This document shows, piece by piece, positions 17,055 to 26,669 of a DNA stretch of 36,668 nucleotides (its first letter is position 1; every line of letters starts with the position of its first letter). The notes under the pieces were generated by a model. That model was not told the DNA's origin. It did not search any database and was given only the letters and a program-made list of their open reading frames with translations. This stretch comes from Acidimicrobiia bacterium (lineage in GTDB: Bacteria > Actinomycetota > Acidimicrobiia > Spongiisociales > ZC4RG35), in contig JARDZU010000003.1 of NCBI GenBank assembly GCA_029240695.1, positions 1 through 36,668 on the forward strand. The letters are read 5' to 3'. Position numbers and translations under genes: made by a program.

Positions 17055-18360
17055 TGCGCCTCAACATCCTGCCAGCAATGGGGCCGACGCTCGTCCCGTC
17101 GAAGACAGTGACACCTGCGAGGATGGTCGTCACGACCGAACCACGAAGTGACATCCCCTCGTAAGGAGTCATGGGGTGACGATGTTCGAGGTCGCCCCCC
17201 CGGACGCGGGTGACGCCGTCAGGATCCCAGACAACGAAGTCGGCATCCATCCCGACCTCGATCGAGCCCTTGCGATCGTCGAGCCCGGCTAGGCGCGCCG
17301 GCTCGAGGGCCAACCATCGAGTCAGCTGCGGCAGCTCGATCTCACGCTCCACCGCCCCAGTCCACGTTGCGGGCAAGCGCAGCTGTAGTGAGCCGATACC
17401 TCCCCAGGCCTCACCGAAGTCCCCATCGTCGAGACGCTTGACCTCGGCCGGGGCCGGAGAGTGATCGGAGACGATCATGTCCAGGCTCCCATCCATCAGA
17501 CCATCCCACAGGGCGTCGCGGTGCTCGGCGGCCCGAATCGGTGGGGCGCATTTGAACGAGGTGGCGCCGGCGCCGATTTCTTCGGCGCAAAACGTCAGAT
17601 AGTGGGGGCATGTCTCCCCAGTGAGCGAACCGGGCCCATCGGCCACCGCTCTCATCGCCTCGGCCGACGACACGTGAAGCACGTGAACCCTGGCCCCGGT
17701 GGCCCGGGCCAGATCTGCGACCGTGGTGACCGCGGCGGCCTCGCCGTCGGCTGGACGGGTCTCCAGATACGACTGGTAGTCGGTCGGATCGCCCGATAGT
17801 CGGAGGATCCGGGTCGGGTCCTCGGCGTGCACGAGTGAGGGAACCTCGAGCTCCCGCATGAGGGGGAGGGCAGAGGCGAGCTCAGAGGGGCTCACCAGCG
17901 GGAACTCCTCGACTCCCGAGTCGACCAGGAACGACTTGAAGCCACAGACGCCCTCGGCCACGAGAGGGCCGATCTGATCTTCGGATCCCGGGATGAGGCC
18001 TCCCCAGAAGGCCACGTCGGCACTCAGCTTCCCCTCGGCCGCGGCTCGCTTCTTCGACAAGGCGCGGACGTTGACTGTCGGTGGAATCGAATTTAGAGGC
18101 ATGTCGACGATCGTCGTCGTCCCCCCGGCGACTGCGGCTCGTGTCGCCGTCTTGAACCCCTCCCATTCGGACCTACCCGGCTCGTTGACATGGACGTGAG
18201 AATCGACCAGTCCGGGCATCACGACCAGGTCGCCGAAGTCGACCTCGGCCCGGCCCTCACCGATATCGACGATCACGCCCTGGTCGATCCGTATCGATGC
18301 CGGGCGCACCTCCTCGCCCAACACCACCCGGTTGCTGCCGATTATCGACATCGGTGGCAA
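17035..18360 (-). CDS. allB: Allantoinase (cyclic amidohydrolase)
   Basis: MPGLVDSHVHVNEPGRSEWEGF, GGTTTIVDMPLNSIPPT, GFKSFLVDSGVEEFP, SDHSPAP; likely start ATG at 18351. Confidence 0.93.
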   Translation of the reverse strand: MPPMSIIGSNRVVLGEEVRPASIRIDQGVIVDIGEGRAEVDFGDLVVMPGLVDSHVHVNEPGRSEWEGFKTATRAAVAGGTTTIVDMPLNSIPPTVNVRALSKKRAAAEGKLSADVAFWGGLIPGSEDQIGPLVAEGVCGFKSFLVDSGVEEFPLVSPSELASALPLMRELEVPSLVHAEDPTRILRLSGDPTDYQSYLETRPADGEAAAVTTVADLARATGARVHVLHVSSAEAMRAVADGPGSLTGETCPHYLTFCAEEIGAGATSFKCAPPIRAAEHRDALWDGLMDGSLDMIVSDHSPAPAEVKRLDDGDFGEAWGGIGSLQLRLPATWTGAVEREIELPQLTRWLALEPARLAGLDDRKGSIEVGMDADFVVWDPDGVTRVRGGDLEHRHPMTPYEGMSLRGSVVTTILAGVTVFDGTSVGPIAGRMLRRNDRSDI

Positions 18361-18450
18361 AAGTTACCGGTGCAGCCTTCCTTTCTTGCCGTCCCGACGA
18401 ACGAGGTGGTAAGTAGCGTGATCGCCGTCGCCCAGCCCAAAGGAGTCGCC

Positions 18451-18978
18451 ATGGAGTCGGTGAGTAGCAGCCCGCCGGATCGGACCATCAACTACGCCTT
18501 CATTCTCGGCGGTGTCACCGCCCTGATCTTCGGGATCATCCTCCTCGTCCGCCAGGAAGAGGCATTGGCCCTGCTTATGGTGGTCCTGGGATTGTGGTGG
18601 CTCATACAGGGCGCCTTCATGATCTTCGCAGTCTTTGTCGACCGCACCGACATGTGGTGGAAGCTGATAATCGGCGTCTTGGGCGTCGTGGCCGGCTTCC
18701 TCGTCCTGACCAACCCCGGCGAGGCCGCCGATGTGTTCCAAGGGGTCATTGGCGTCATTCTCGGCATTATCGGAATCGCGGTGGGAGTGACCGCCCTCAT
18801 CGGCTCCTTCCGAGGCGGTGGCGTCGGTGCCTTCGTGTTCGGGGCCGTCAGTGTCCTTATCGGCCTCCTCATCCTGTTCAACGCCCAGTTCTCCACAGAG
18901 CTCCTGATAACCCTGTTCGCCGTCCTCCTTCTCATCGACGGTGTGGCCGGTATCTATCTGGGCATCAAGAACCGGTAG
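18451..18978 (+). CDS. HdeD/DUF308-family multi-pass membrane protein
   Basis: Repeated glycine-rich TM segments (LLMVVLGLWWLIQGAFMI...); SD AAAGGAG ahead of ATG 18451. Confidence 0.75.
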   Translation: MESVSSSPPDRTINYAFILGGVTALIFGIILLVRQEEALALLMVVLGLWWLIQGAFMIFAVFVDRTDMWWKLIIGVLGVVAGFLVLTNPGEAADVFQGVIGVILGIIGIAVGVTALIGSFRGGGVGAFVFGAVSVLIGLLILFNAQFSTELLITLFAVLLLIDGVAGIYLGIKNR

Positions 18979-18996
18979 CGACGACCGCATTCCGTT

Positions 18997-19026
18997 GCAG
19001 GGCGTCACTGATAGATGACGCCCTGC
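18997..19026. terminator. Hairpin GCAGGGCGTCA-CTGATAGA-TGACGCCCTGC
   Basis: Perfect 11-bp stem just after the DUF308 stop. Confidence 0.75.
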
Positions 19027-19076
19027 ATTCGGTTTGGCCACTTCTACCGGCGCCAACGAGCCGGTAGCATCCTCCG

Positions 19077-20360
19077 ATGTCCGATTTCCTGAGCAGACAC
19101 AACGACGTTCTCGCCCCCGTGCTCGCCTTCGACACGGATATCCACGCCGCCAAGGCCGAGGGGATCTGGATCACCGACGTCGACGGGAAACGCTGGGCGG
19201 ACTTCGCCTGCGGAACCGCAGTGACCAACCTGGGCCACAATCACCCGGCAGTGCTCGAGGCGGCACATCGTCAGCTGGGCTCCCTGGTGCACTCGGGCTG
19301 CATCGTCCGCTATGACTCGATCGTCGAGGCCGCCGAGCGTCTGCGGGCAATCACGCCACCCGGAATCGAGAAGTTCAGCTTCGCCAACTCCGGCGCCGAG
19401 GCGGTCGAAGCGGCGGTGAAACTGGCCAAGCACACCACGGGCAGACAGGGCGTCATCGCATTCCGGGGTGCGTTCCACGGCCGCACCATGGGGTCGGTCA
19501 CCTACACGACCTCGAATGCGAAATACCGGGATGGATATCACCCGGTGCTCGGCTCGGTGTTCGTGACCCCCTATCCCCACCCTTACCGATGGGGCATGAC
19601 CGAGGACGAGGCCACCGATCTCTCCCTCAACGAGTTGCGGATGATGTTCAAGCACGTGGTGACACCGAAGAACATCGCCTGCATTCTCATCGAGCCGGTC
19701 CAGGGCGAGGGTGGCTATTACCCGGCGCCGGCTCGCTTCCTCGATGCTCTGCGTGAGATGGCGGACGAGCACGGGATCAAGCTGCTCTACGACGAGGTGC
19801 AGTCCGGTTTCGGGCGGACGGCCGAGTGGTTCGCCTTAGATCACTACGACGCCAAGCCGGACATCATGGCCATGGGCAAGGGAATCGCCAACGGTCTCCC
19901 CCTCTCGGCTTACGGCTCCTCGCGGGAGACGATCGATGCCTGGCCCAGGGGCGCGCACGGCACTACATACGGCGGCAACCCGGTCTCGACCGCGGCCTCT
20001 GTGGCGGTGATCGATACGATGGAGGGCCTCCTCCCCCACGCGCGTGAGCTGTCGAAGCGCGCCTTCGAGCGATTCAGCGAGATGGCGGACAGTCATCCCA
20101 CGATCGGAGACGTCCGCGGCCTCGGCCTCATGATCGGCGTTGAGCTGGTGACCGATCGGGAGAGCCGCACCCCGGACGCCAAAGCCTTCAGCCACGTCGA
20201 GAAACACGCCTTCGATCGTGAGCTGATCATCATCAACTGTGGCCCGGATGCAAACGTCATTCGCTTCATCCCTCCGTTGATCACGACCCGGGAGGAGCTG
20301 GACTGGTCCCTCGATCTGGTCGACGAGGGTCTCACCAGCTGGGAAAGCCAGGACCGCTGA
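19077..20360 (+). CDS. Class III PLP aminotransferase (4-aminobutyrate aminotransferase-like)
   Basis: DFACGTAVTNLGHNHP, FANSGAEAVEAAVKLAK, FRGAFHGRTMGSVT, IIEPVQGEGGYYP-like, YDEVQSGFGRT, MGKGIANGLPLSA. Confidence 0.9.
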   Translation: MSDFLSRHNDVLAPVLAFDTDIHAAKAEGIWITDVDGKRWADFACGTAVTNLGHNHPAVLEAAHRQLGSLVHSGCIVRYDSIVEAAERLRAITPPGIEKFSFANSGAEAVEAAVKLAKHTTGRQGVIAFRGAFHGRTMGSVTYTTSNAKYRDGYHPVLGSVFVTPYPHPYRWGMTEDEATDLSLNELRMMFKHVVTPKNIACILIEPVQGEGGYYPAPARFLDALREMADEHGIKLLYDEVQSGFGRTAEWFALDHYDAKPDIMAMGKGIANGLPLSAYGSSRETIDAWPRGAHGTTYGGNPVSTAASVAVIDTMEGLLPHARELSKRAFERFSEMADSHPTIGDVRGLGLMIGVELVTDRESRTPDAKAFSHVEKHAFDRELIIINCGPDANVIRFIPPLITTREELDWSLDLVDEGLTSWESQDR

Positions 20361-21145
20361 ACCGCAGCCGGCTGCTCCTGATCGCAGCCGTCATCGGCTT
20401 GACGGGCCTGGTGTTGCTGTTGCTCCAACTCGATTCGAGGCCGACTTCAACTACGTTTGCTGCCGCCGTCACGACCAGCGTCGCGCCATCCTCCACCTCC
20501 TCGACCACCACCACAACGACATCGACGACCACGACGGGCCCGACCACTACAACAGCCGCCGCGATCACGACTCTCTCGACGCCGGTCTTCCAGTCATCCA
20601 TCGGCCCGGTAGGCGCAGCCGATCTCCCCTCCTCATGGCGTGAGGGCTGCCCGCTGGAAGTGGAATCTCTCCGGGCGGTGGACGTCTCCCATATCGGTTA
20701 CGACGGCGAGGTGCACACCGGGAGGCTGATCGTCGCCGGCGAAGTGGCAGAGGACATCGTCGAAATCATGTCCCGGCTGTTCGAGGCACGCTTCCCGATC
20801 GAGCGCATCGAACCCGTCGATGTCTACGAGGGCGAAGACGACCTGAGCATGGCAGCCAACAACACGAGCGCATTCAATTGCCGACCGGTTACAGGCGGAT
20901 CGTCGTGGTCAGAGCATTCCTATGGGAGTGCCATCGACTTGAACCCCCTTGTCAACCCGTATGTCGCGGGGAAAACAGTCTTGCCTCCCGAAGGCGCCGT
21001 CTACGCCGATCGCAGCCTCGATGCGCCGGGCATGATCCACGATGGTGACGTGGTGGTGGAAGCCTTCGCCGCCTACGGGTGGATATGGGGCGGGACCTGG
21101 TCCTCGCCCAAGGACTACCAGCATTTCTCCACGTCAGGCAGGTGA
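20357..21145 (+). CDS. Secreted/anchored M15-family (VanY/M15C-like) peptidase with Thr-rich linker
   Basis: Hydrophobic N-terminus, TTTTTTSTTTTGPTTTT linker, AFNCRPVTGGSSWSEHSYGSAIDLNPLVNPYV and YGWIWGG...DYQHFS metal-ligand motifs. No ATG/GTG in frame upstream of the hydrophobic segment; CTG 20357 or TTG 20399 are the candidates. Confidence 0.75.
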   Translation: MNRSRLLLIAAVIGLTGLVLLLLQLDSRPTSTTFAAAVTTSVAPSSTSSTTTTTTSTTTTGPTTTTAAAITTLSTPVFQSSIGPVGAADLPSSWREGCPLEVESLRAVDVSHIGYDGEVHTGRLIVAGEVAEDIVEIMSRLFEARFPIERIEPVDVYEGEDDLSMAANNTSAFNCRPVTGGSSWSEHSYGSAIDLNPLVNPYVAGKTVLPPEGAVYADRSLDAPGMIHDGDVVVEAFAAYGWIWGGTWSSPKDYQHFSTSGR

Positions 21146-21151
21146 GGACGT

Positions 21152-21907
21152 CTAAGTGCCGCCGGCGAAGAACTCCAGGGCAGTCTTGGTCTTGGTTTGC
21201 TGCTCTCCCGACACATCGACACCTTTGCTCTCTAGGAACGCCCGCCATTCCACCGCGGTCTGAAAAGCCTCGGACGGTGATGTCTTGGTCGACAACTCGA
21301 CGACCTGCGAACCGTCGGGATAGAGCCACAGCTCGCCGACTATCGGGTGCTTGAACCCTTTCGACTGGAACTTGACCCTCAAGGTGGGGATCGGTCCCAG
21401 CACCTGGAGATCCTCGAGAGCAGGGCCGTTCGCCGCGTGGTCCGCGAAGAAGGCGCGCTGACGCTTGGAGAAGAGCTTGCGCGCCGAACGTCCACCTGCG
21501 GCAACCTGCTTTATCTCTTCATTGTCAGCCGAGCCTTTGTAGGACGCCGAGCAGACATAGCCGCCTGGCATCGCGTCAACCTCCACGCCGAACCTCTTAT
21601 CGGCCCGAAGGTTGTCAGAGATCTCGGCGGGGTCCACAGGCCGGATCTTGACTACGGTGTCGCCCTTCTCACCCTGACGGCGGCGGGCCCGCACCACGAC
21701 ACCGGCCTCGTTGAGAGCTAGGTCCTTCGTGTCCAGGAAGAACACCTGGCGAAGCTGGGCATCCAGGGGATCGATGCCCAGTGCCTGAGCCACCCCGGCT
21801 CGCTTCGTCTCGACCAGGGTGAGCTTCAATTCGACGCTATCGGCCCCGGAGACGACATCGAGCACCTGCTGCAGCTCTTCTCCGGACATGTCGGACAATC
21901 GGGTCAT
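21152..21907 (-). CDS. CYTH-domain (triphosphate tunnel metalloenzyme)-like protein
   Basis: VELKLTLVE...VFFLDTKDLALNEAGVVVRARRRQGEKGDTVVKIRPV pattern. Confidence 0.6.
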   Translation of the reverse strand: MTRLSDMSGEELQQVLDVVSGADSVELKLTLVETKRAGVAQALGIDPLDAQLRQVFFLDTKDLALNEAGVVVRARRRQGEKGDTVVKIRPVDPAEISDNLRADKRFGVEVDAMPGGYVCSASYKGSADNEEIKQVAAGGRSARKLFSKRQRAFFADHAANGPALEDLQVLGPIPTLRVKFQSKGFKHPIVGELWLYPDGSQVVELSTKTSPSEAFQTAVEWRAFLESKGVDVSGEQQTKTKTALEFFAGGT

Positions 21908-21935
21908 CTCTTTCCTCTATCTCAGGAACGCCGCT

Positions 21936-23294
21936 TCAGCCGGCCACCACCGGCACGCGCTCCATGGCGGCGGCGATGCGCTCCGCAGGGTATTCGTAGT
22001 CGATGAGGGTGCCGCCCAGGTATTCCTGGTAGGCGGCCATGTCGAAATGGCCGTGGCCGGAGAGGTTGAAGACAATCACCTTCTCCGCGCCTGCCTCCTT
22101 GGCCTTTTCCGCCTCGATCATCGCCGAGGCCACGGCATGGGCGGGCTCGGGACCAGGGATGATCCCCTCGGCCCGGGCGAACAGCACGGCGCGGCCAAAG
22201 GCCTCCGTCTGATGGAGGGACTCGGCCTCGATGATCCCTTCCTCCTTGAGCAGCGATACAAGCGGCGCCATCCCGTGATAGCGAAGACCGCCGGCGTGTA
22301 TCGGGTCGGGTACGAAGTCGTGGCCGAGGGTGTGCATCTTCACCAGGGGCGTCATCCCGACCGTGTCCCCGAAGTCGAACTGATAGTTGCCCCGGGTCAA
22401 GGATGGCGCCGCCGCCGGCTCGACGGCTCGAATCACGGGGTCCATCTTCCCTGCCAGCTTCTCCCTGACGAAGGGGAAGCTGAATCCAGCGAAGTTGGAA
22501 CCGCCCCCCGCGCAGGCGATGATGACATCGGGCGTCTCCTCGACCAGGGCGAGTTGCTTGAGGGCCTCCTCGCCGATCACCGTCTGATGCATCAAGACGT
22601 GGTTGAGCACGGAGCCGAGGGAGTATTTGGTGTCATCATCGGTGGCCGCCACCTCGACCGCCTCGGAGATTGCGATCCCAAGGCTGCCGGGCGTATCGGG
22701 ATCGGCCTCACGGATGGAGCGGCCGGCCTGCGTCAGCTCCGAAGGCGAGGAGTGGACTGTGGCGCCCCAGGTCTCGATCATCGCCTTGCGATACGGCTTC
22801 TGATCAAACGAGGATCGGACCATGAAAACCTCGCATTCAAGGCCAAAGAGGGCGCAGGCAAAGGAGAGTGCCGAGCCCCACTGTCCGGCGCCGGTCTCCG
22901 TGGAGAGCTTCTTCACCCCTGCCTTGGCGTTGTAGTAGGCCTGGGCAACAGCTGTGTTCGGCTTGTGCGAGCCAGCCGGGCTGACTCCCTCGTACTTGTA
23001 ATAGATGCGAGCCGGGCCGTCGATCAGCTTCTCCAGGTTGTGGGCGCGATACATAGGGGTAGGGCGCCACAGCCGGTAAATCTCGCGGATTTCTTCAGGG
23101 ATCTCGATGAATCGCTCGCTGCTCACTTCCTGCAGGATGAGATCCATGGGGAACAAGGGGGCGAGATCATCGGGGCCGACCGGTTCATGGGTCCCCGGAT
23201 GCAGCACGGGCGGAGGGGGCACCGGCAGATCGGGGACGACGTTGTACCAGTGAGAAGGAAGGTCGGTCTCCGGCAAGGTGATCTTCGTGAGCAT
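21936..23294 (-). CDS. TrpB2-type tryptophan synthase beta-like PLP enzyme
   Basis: [64 protein letters not shown]-terminal extension characteristic of TrpB2. Confidence 0.92.
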   Translation of the reverse strand: MLTKITLPETDLPSHWYNVVPDLPVPPPPVLHPGTHEPVGPDDLAPLFPMDLILQEVSSERFIEIPEEIREIYRLWRPTPMYRAHNLEKLIDGPARIYYKYEGVSPAGSHKPNTAVAQAYYNAKAGVKKLSTETGAGQWGSALSFACALFGLECEVFMVRSSFDQKPYRKAMIETWGATVHSSPSELTQAGRSIREADPDTPGSLGIAISEAVEVAATDDDTKYSLGSVLNHVLMHQTVIGEEALKQLALVEETPDVIIACAGGGSNFAGFSFPFVREKLAGKMDPVIRAVEPAAAPSLTRGNYQFDFGDTVGMTPLVKMHTLGHDFVPDPIHAGGLRYHGMAPLVSLLKEEGIIEAESLHQTEAFGRAVLFARAEGIIPGPEPAHAVASAMIEAEKAKEAGAEKVIVFNLSGHGHFDMAAYQEYLGGTLIDYEYPAERIAAAMERVPVVAG

Positions 23295-23360
23295 GACCGA
23301 AAGCTACACAAATGCAGATCCCAGGTACCTTTGGGTCAGTCCCCGATCGGGAGGCCCCCG

Positions 23361-24188
23361 ATGACCACCCACCGCCTGATCAATCGTCGCATGGCGATTG
23401 CCGAAATGGGGAAGGCGGGTCTCGCCGTCGTCGTCTTCGGCACCGCGGCGTGCTCGGATGAAGGTGCCGGCGCCACAACCACGGCGCCTGGAACGTCTCC
23501 AACCACCACGGCCACTCCCGGCACGAACGCCACCGCCGCAGGATCGACAACCACGCTGGCGTCGACCACCACCACCGGGCCCGCCGCCACAACTGGCGGC
23601 GCCCCGACTTCCTTTCAGCGCGTGAACCTCCAGTTCGTCTCGGCCTACATCCTCTACCGGGGTGGGGAGGCAGCCCTGGTCGACACCGGGGTGGGAGGGA
23701 GCGCAGCCGCGATCCAGGCAGCCCTCGGCGAGGCCGGGCTGGATTGGGACGCTATCGGACACGTCATCCTCACCCACAAACACCCCGATCATGTCGGGAG
23801 CGTCGACGAAGTCATGACACAGGCGAGTGGTGCCACGCTGTACGCCGGGGCGGCTGACATCCCGGAGATCGGTTCTGCCACGGCTCCGCAGGCGGTTGGC
23901 GACGACGACAGCGTGTTCGACCTCGAAATCATTGACAGCCCCGGGCACACCCCCGGACACATCAGCGTCCTCGATGCAGCGACCGGGATCCTGGTCACCG
24001 GCGACGCCCTCAACGGAACGGGCGGCGGCGTGGGCCCTCCCGATCCGGGTTTCAGCGAGGACATGACCGTGGCCATGGAGTCTGTTCTCAAGCTCGGAGG
24101 CTTCGACTACGAAGTCGCCTTGTTCGGCCATGGCGAACCATTGCTGGAGGGCGCCTCCGCCGCGGTCGCAGCCCTGGCTGCGGGCTGA
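23361..24188 (+). CDS. Exported MBL-fold metallohydrolase with twin-Arg-like signal and Thr-rich linker
   Basis: MTTHRLINRRMAIAEMGKAGLAVVVFGTAAC; TTT-rich linker; HVILTHKHPDHVGSVDEV (HxHxDH), GHTPGHIS, TGDALNG. Start is at ATG 23361 with GGGAGG upstream; the 789-aa track ORF is an antisense extension. Confidence 0.85.
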   Translation: MTTHRLINRRMAIAEMGKAGLAVVVFGTAACSDEGAGATTTAPGTSPTTTATPGTNATAAGSTTTLASTTTTGPAATTGGAPTSFQRVNLQFVSAYILYRGGEAALVDTGVGGSAAAIQAALGEAGLDWDAIGHVILTHKHPDHVGSVDEVMTQASGATLYAGAADIPEIGSATAPQAVGDDDSVFDLEIIDSPGHTPGHISVLDAATGILVTGDALNGTGGGVGPPDPGFSEDMTVAMESVLKLGGFDYEVALFGHGEPLLEGASAAVAALAAG

Positions 24189-24227
24189 GCTCGGGCGGTC
24201 CTGCCCGCCCCCGCCTACGATCCGCCG

Positions 24228-24707
24228 ATGGATGAGCTCGGCGAGCTGGCCATCGGCCTGATAATCGTCGTCTCACTCTTCGGGATCGTCATCCCCATCA
24301 TTCCGGGCCTTGTGATGGAGGTAATCGCGATATTCCTGTGGGCCTTCGTGAAGGGTGGCGCAGGCGCATGGGCAGTCGCCATCGCCGCTCTGCTCCTTGC
24401 CGGCGTCGGAACTTTCATCAAGTACTCCATCCCCAAGCGAAGGCTAAATGAGGTCGGAATCCCCAATCGGACCCTATTGATCGCAACTGCAGTCGCCATC
24501 GTTGGCCTTTTCGTGATCCCGGTGGTGGGGGCGCCGATCGGTTTCGTCCTGACCATCTACGTCTTCGAACGAATCAGGGTGGGTGCGGAGCAAGCCTGGC
24601 CGGCCACCAAAACCAGCCTGGGGGCGATCGCAACCTCGATCGGGATCGAGCTCGCCACCGGGCTGATCATCGCTGCTATCTGGTTCGGAACGGTGTTGCT
24701 CGCCTAG
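24228..24707 (+). CDS. DUF456-family membrane protein
   Basis: Pattern of ~4 TM helices: VVSLFGIVIPIIPGLVMEVIAIFLWAF...GVGTFIKYSIPKRRL...FVIPVVGAPIGFVL. Confidence 0.75.
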   Translation: MDELGELAIGLIIVVSLFGIVIPIIPGLVMEVIAIFLWAFVKGGAGAWAVAIAALLLAGVGTFIKYSIPKRRLNEVGIPNRTLLIATAVAIVGLFVIPVVGAPIGFVLTIYVFERIRVGAEQAWPATKTSLGAIATSIGIELATGLIIAAIWFGTVLLA

Positions 24708-24713
24708 CGGGCC

Positions 24714-26663
24714 TCAGTCCTCTGTTGTTTCCGCTGCCTTTTCCGCGATCTCGTGAACGACGGCCTCGTTGGCCAGGGTGGTCACGTCGCCGAGCTGACG
24801 TTGTTCCGAGATGTCCTGAAGGAGGCGCCGCATGATCTTCCCCGATCGGGTCTTGGGAAGGTCGTCGGTGAAGACGATCGACTTGGGCTTGGCGATCGGC
24901 CCCAGTGTGTTGGCGACGTGGTCCCGCAGCTCCTGAATGAGATCCTCATCTCCTTCTACGCCGGAACGGAGGGTCACGAAGGCAGCGATGGCCTGACCAG
25001 TGACGTCATCGCGGCGGCCAACCACCGCTGCTTCAGCGACGGACACGTGGGAGACGAGCGCCGACTCGACCTCGGTCGTGGAGATGTTGTGACCCGAGAC
25101 CAGCATGATGTCGTCCACGCGTCCCAGTAGCCAGAAGTACCCGTCGAGATCGCGCTTGGCGCCGTCTCCAGGGAAATAGAGGCCGGGAAACCTCGACCAG
25201 TACGTGTCTGCGTAGCGTTGATCGTCCCCGTAGATGGTCCGGGCCATCGCCGGCCACGGCTTGGTGATGACCAGATAGCCCCCGCCGCCGAGCGGGACCG
25301 ACTCTCCGGCGTCGTCGACCACGTCGGCAAAGATGCCGGGGAAGGGGACCGTGGCAGACCCGGGCTTGGTGGCCACAACACCGGGAAGCGGGCTGATCAT
25401 GGCCGCCCCGGTCTCTGTTTGCCACCAGGTGTCGACGACAGGGCATCCGCCTCCACCAATCGTCTTCTGGTACCAGATCCATGCCTCGGGGTTGATCGGC
25501 TCTCCGACAGTCCCGATCAGTCGCAACGAGCTGAGGTCGTGCTTGGTCACGTGCTCGTCACCCCATTTCATGAACGTGCGGATCGCCGTGGGTGCGGTGT
25601 AGAAGATGGTGACCCCGTACTCCTCGATGATCTGCCACAGACGATCGAGATCAGGGAAATTGGGGGCGCCCTCGTACATGACGCTCGTCGCCCGGTTCGA
25701 GAGCGGGCCGTAGACGATGTAGCTGTGACCGGTGACCCATCCGATGTCGGCGCCGCACCAATAGACATCAGTGTCGGGCTCGTGATCGAAGATGTAATGG
25801 TGGGTGGTGACGATCCCGGTCAGATAACCGCCCTGGGTGTGGACGATCCCCTTCGGGCGCCCCGTCGTGCCCGAGGTGTAGAGAATGTACAGGGGGTCTT
25901 CTGCGCCCAGGACTGCCGGCTCACATTCGTCCGATTGCCCGTCGACGAGGTCGTGCCACCACATATCCCGACCCTCGGTCATGTCGACTCCGTGGTCGGT
26001 CCGCTTCAGGACGACGACGTGGCTGACATCCGGAGTGCTGGCCAGGGCCACGTCGGCGTTGGCCTTGAGCTGGACCACGTTTCCGGCGCGCCACGCGCCG
26101 TCCTGGGTGATGACCACCCGGGCCTCGGCGTCGAGGATCCGGCTGGATAGGGCGTCCGAGGAGAACCCGCCGAACACAACCGAGTGAACCAGACCGAGTC
26201 GAGCGCAGGCCAGCATGGCGATGGGGAGCTCGGGGACCATGCCCATGTAGATGGCGACCCGGTCGCCTTTCGCCAAGCCGAGGCTGAGAAGCCCGTTCGC
26301 GAAACGGCACACCTCTGAGTGGAGGTCCCGGTACGTCAGCGTGCGTTTATCGCCGGGCTCACCGACCCAGTGATATGCAACCTGGTCGCCGTGCTCGCCG
26401 AGATGACGATCGAGGCAGTTGAAGGAGATGTTGAGCTCGCCGTCGGCGAACCACTCGAAGAAGGGCGGGTTGGAGTCGTCCAGGACCTGAGTCGGTTCCT
26501 TGTGCCACGTGATGCGCTGCAGGGCCTGGCGATGCCAGAAGTCGAGATAGTCGTCCGCTGCATCCTCATGGATCCCCGGCTTGGCCTTTGCTTTGGCTGC
26601 GAATCCGGGCGACGGCTCGAACTTGCGGTCTTCAGTGAGCAGGTTCTCCAGGGCCTGGGACAT
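24714..26663 (-). CDS. acs: Acetyl-CoA synthetase
   Basis: [75 protein letters not shown]. Confidence 0.96.
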   Translation of the reverse strand: MSQALENLLTEDRKFEPSPGFAAKAKAKPGIHEDAADDYLDFWHRQALQRITWHKEPTQVLDDSNPPFFEWFADGELNISFNCLDRHLGEHGDQVAYHWVGEPGDKRTLTYRDLHSEVCRFANGLLSLGLAKGDRVAIYMGMVPELPIAMLACARLGLVHSVVFGGFSSDALSSRILDAEARVVITQDGAWRAGNVVQLKANADVALASTPDVSHVVVLKRTDHGVDMTEGRDMWWHDLVDGQSDECEPAVLGAEDPLYILYTSGTTGRPKGIVHTQGGYLTGIVTTHHYIFDHEPDTDVYWCGADIGWVTGHSYIVYGPLSNRATSVMYEGAPNFPDLDRLWQIIEEYGVTIFYTAPTAIRTFMKWGDEHVTKHDLSSLRLIGTVGEPINPEAWIWYQKTIGGGGCPVVDTWWQTETGAAMISPLPGVVATKPGSATVPFPGIFADVVDDAGESVPLGGGGYLVITKPWPAMARTIYGDDQRYADTYWSRFPGLYFPGDGAKRDLDGYFWLLGRVDDIMLVSGHNISTTEVESALVSHVSVAEAAVVGRRDDVTGQAIAAFVTLRSGVEGDEDLIQELRDHVANTLGPIAKPKSIVFTDDLPKTRSGKIMRRLLQDISEQRQLGDVTTLANEAVVHEIAEKAAETTED

Positions 26664-26669
26664 CGATTC

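Noticed and set aside
21819-23360. N-terminal 514 aa of the 789-aa plus-strand ORF
   Set aside because: Antisense to the TrpB2 and CYTH genes; the true MBL protein starts at 23361 with an SD and signal sequence.
25218-26150. 310-aa plus-strand ORF inside acs
   Set aside because: Antisense to strong acetyl-CoA synthetase motifs; compositional artefact.
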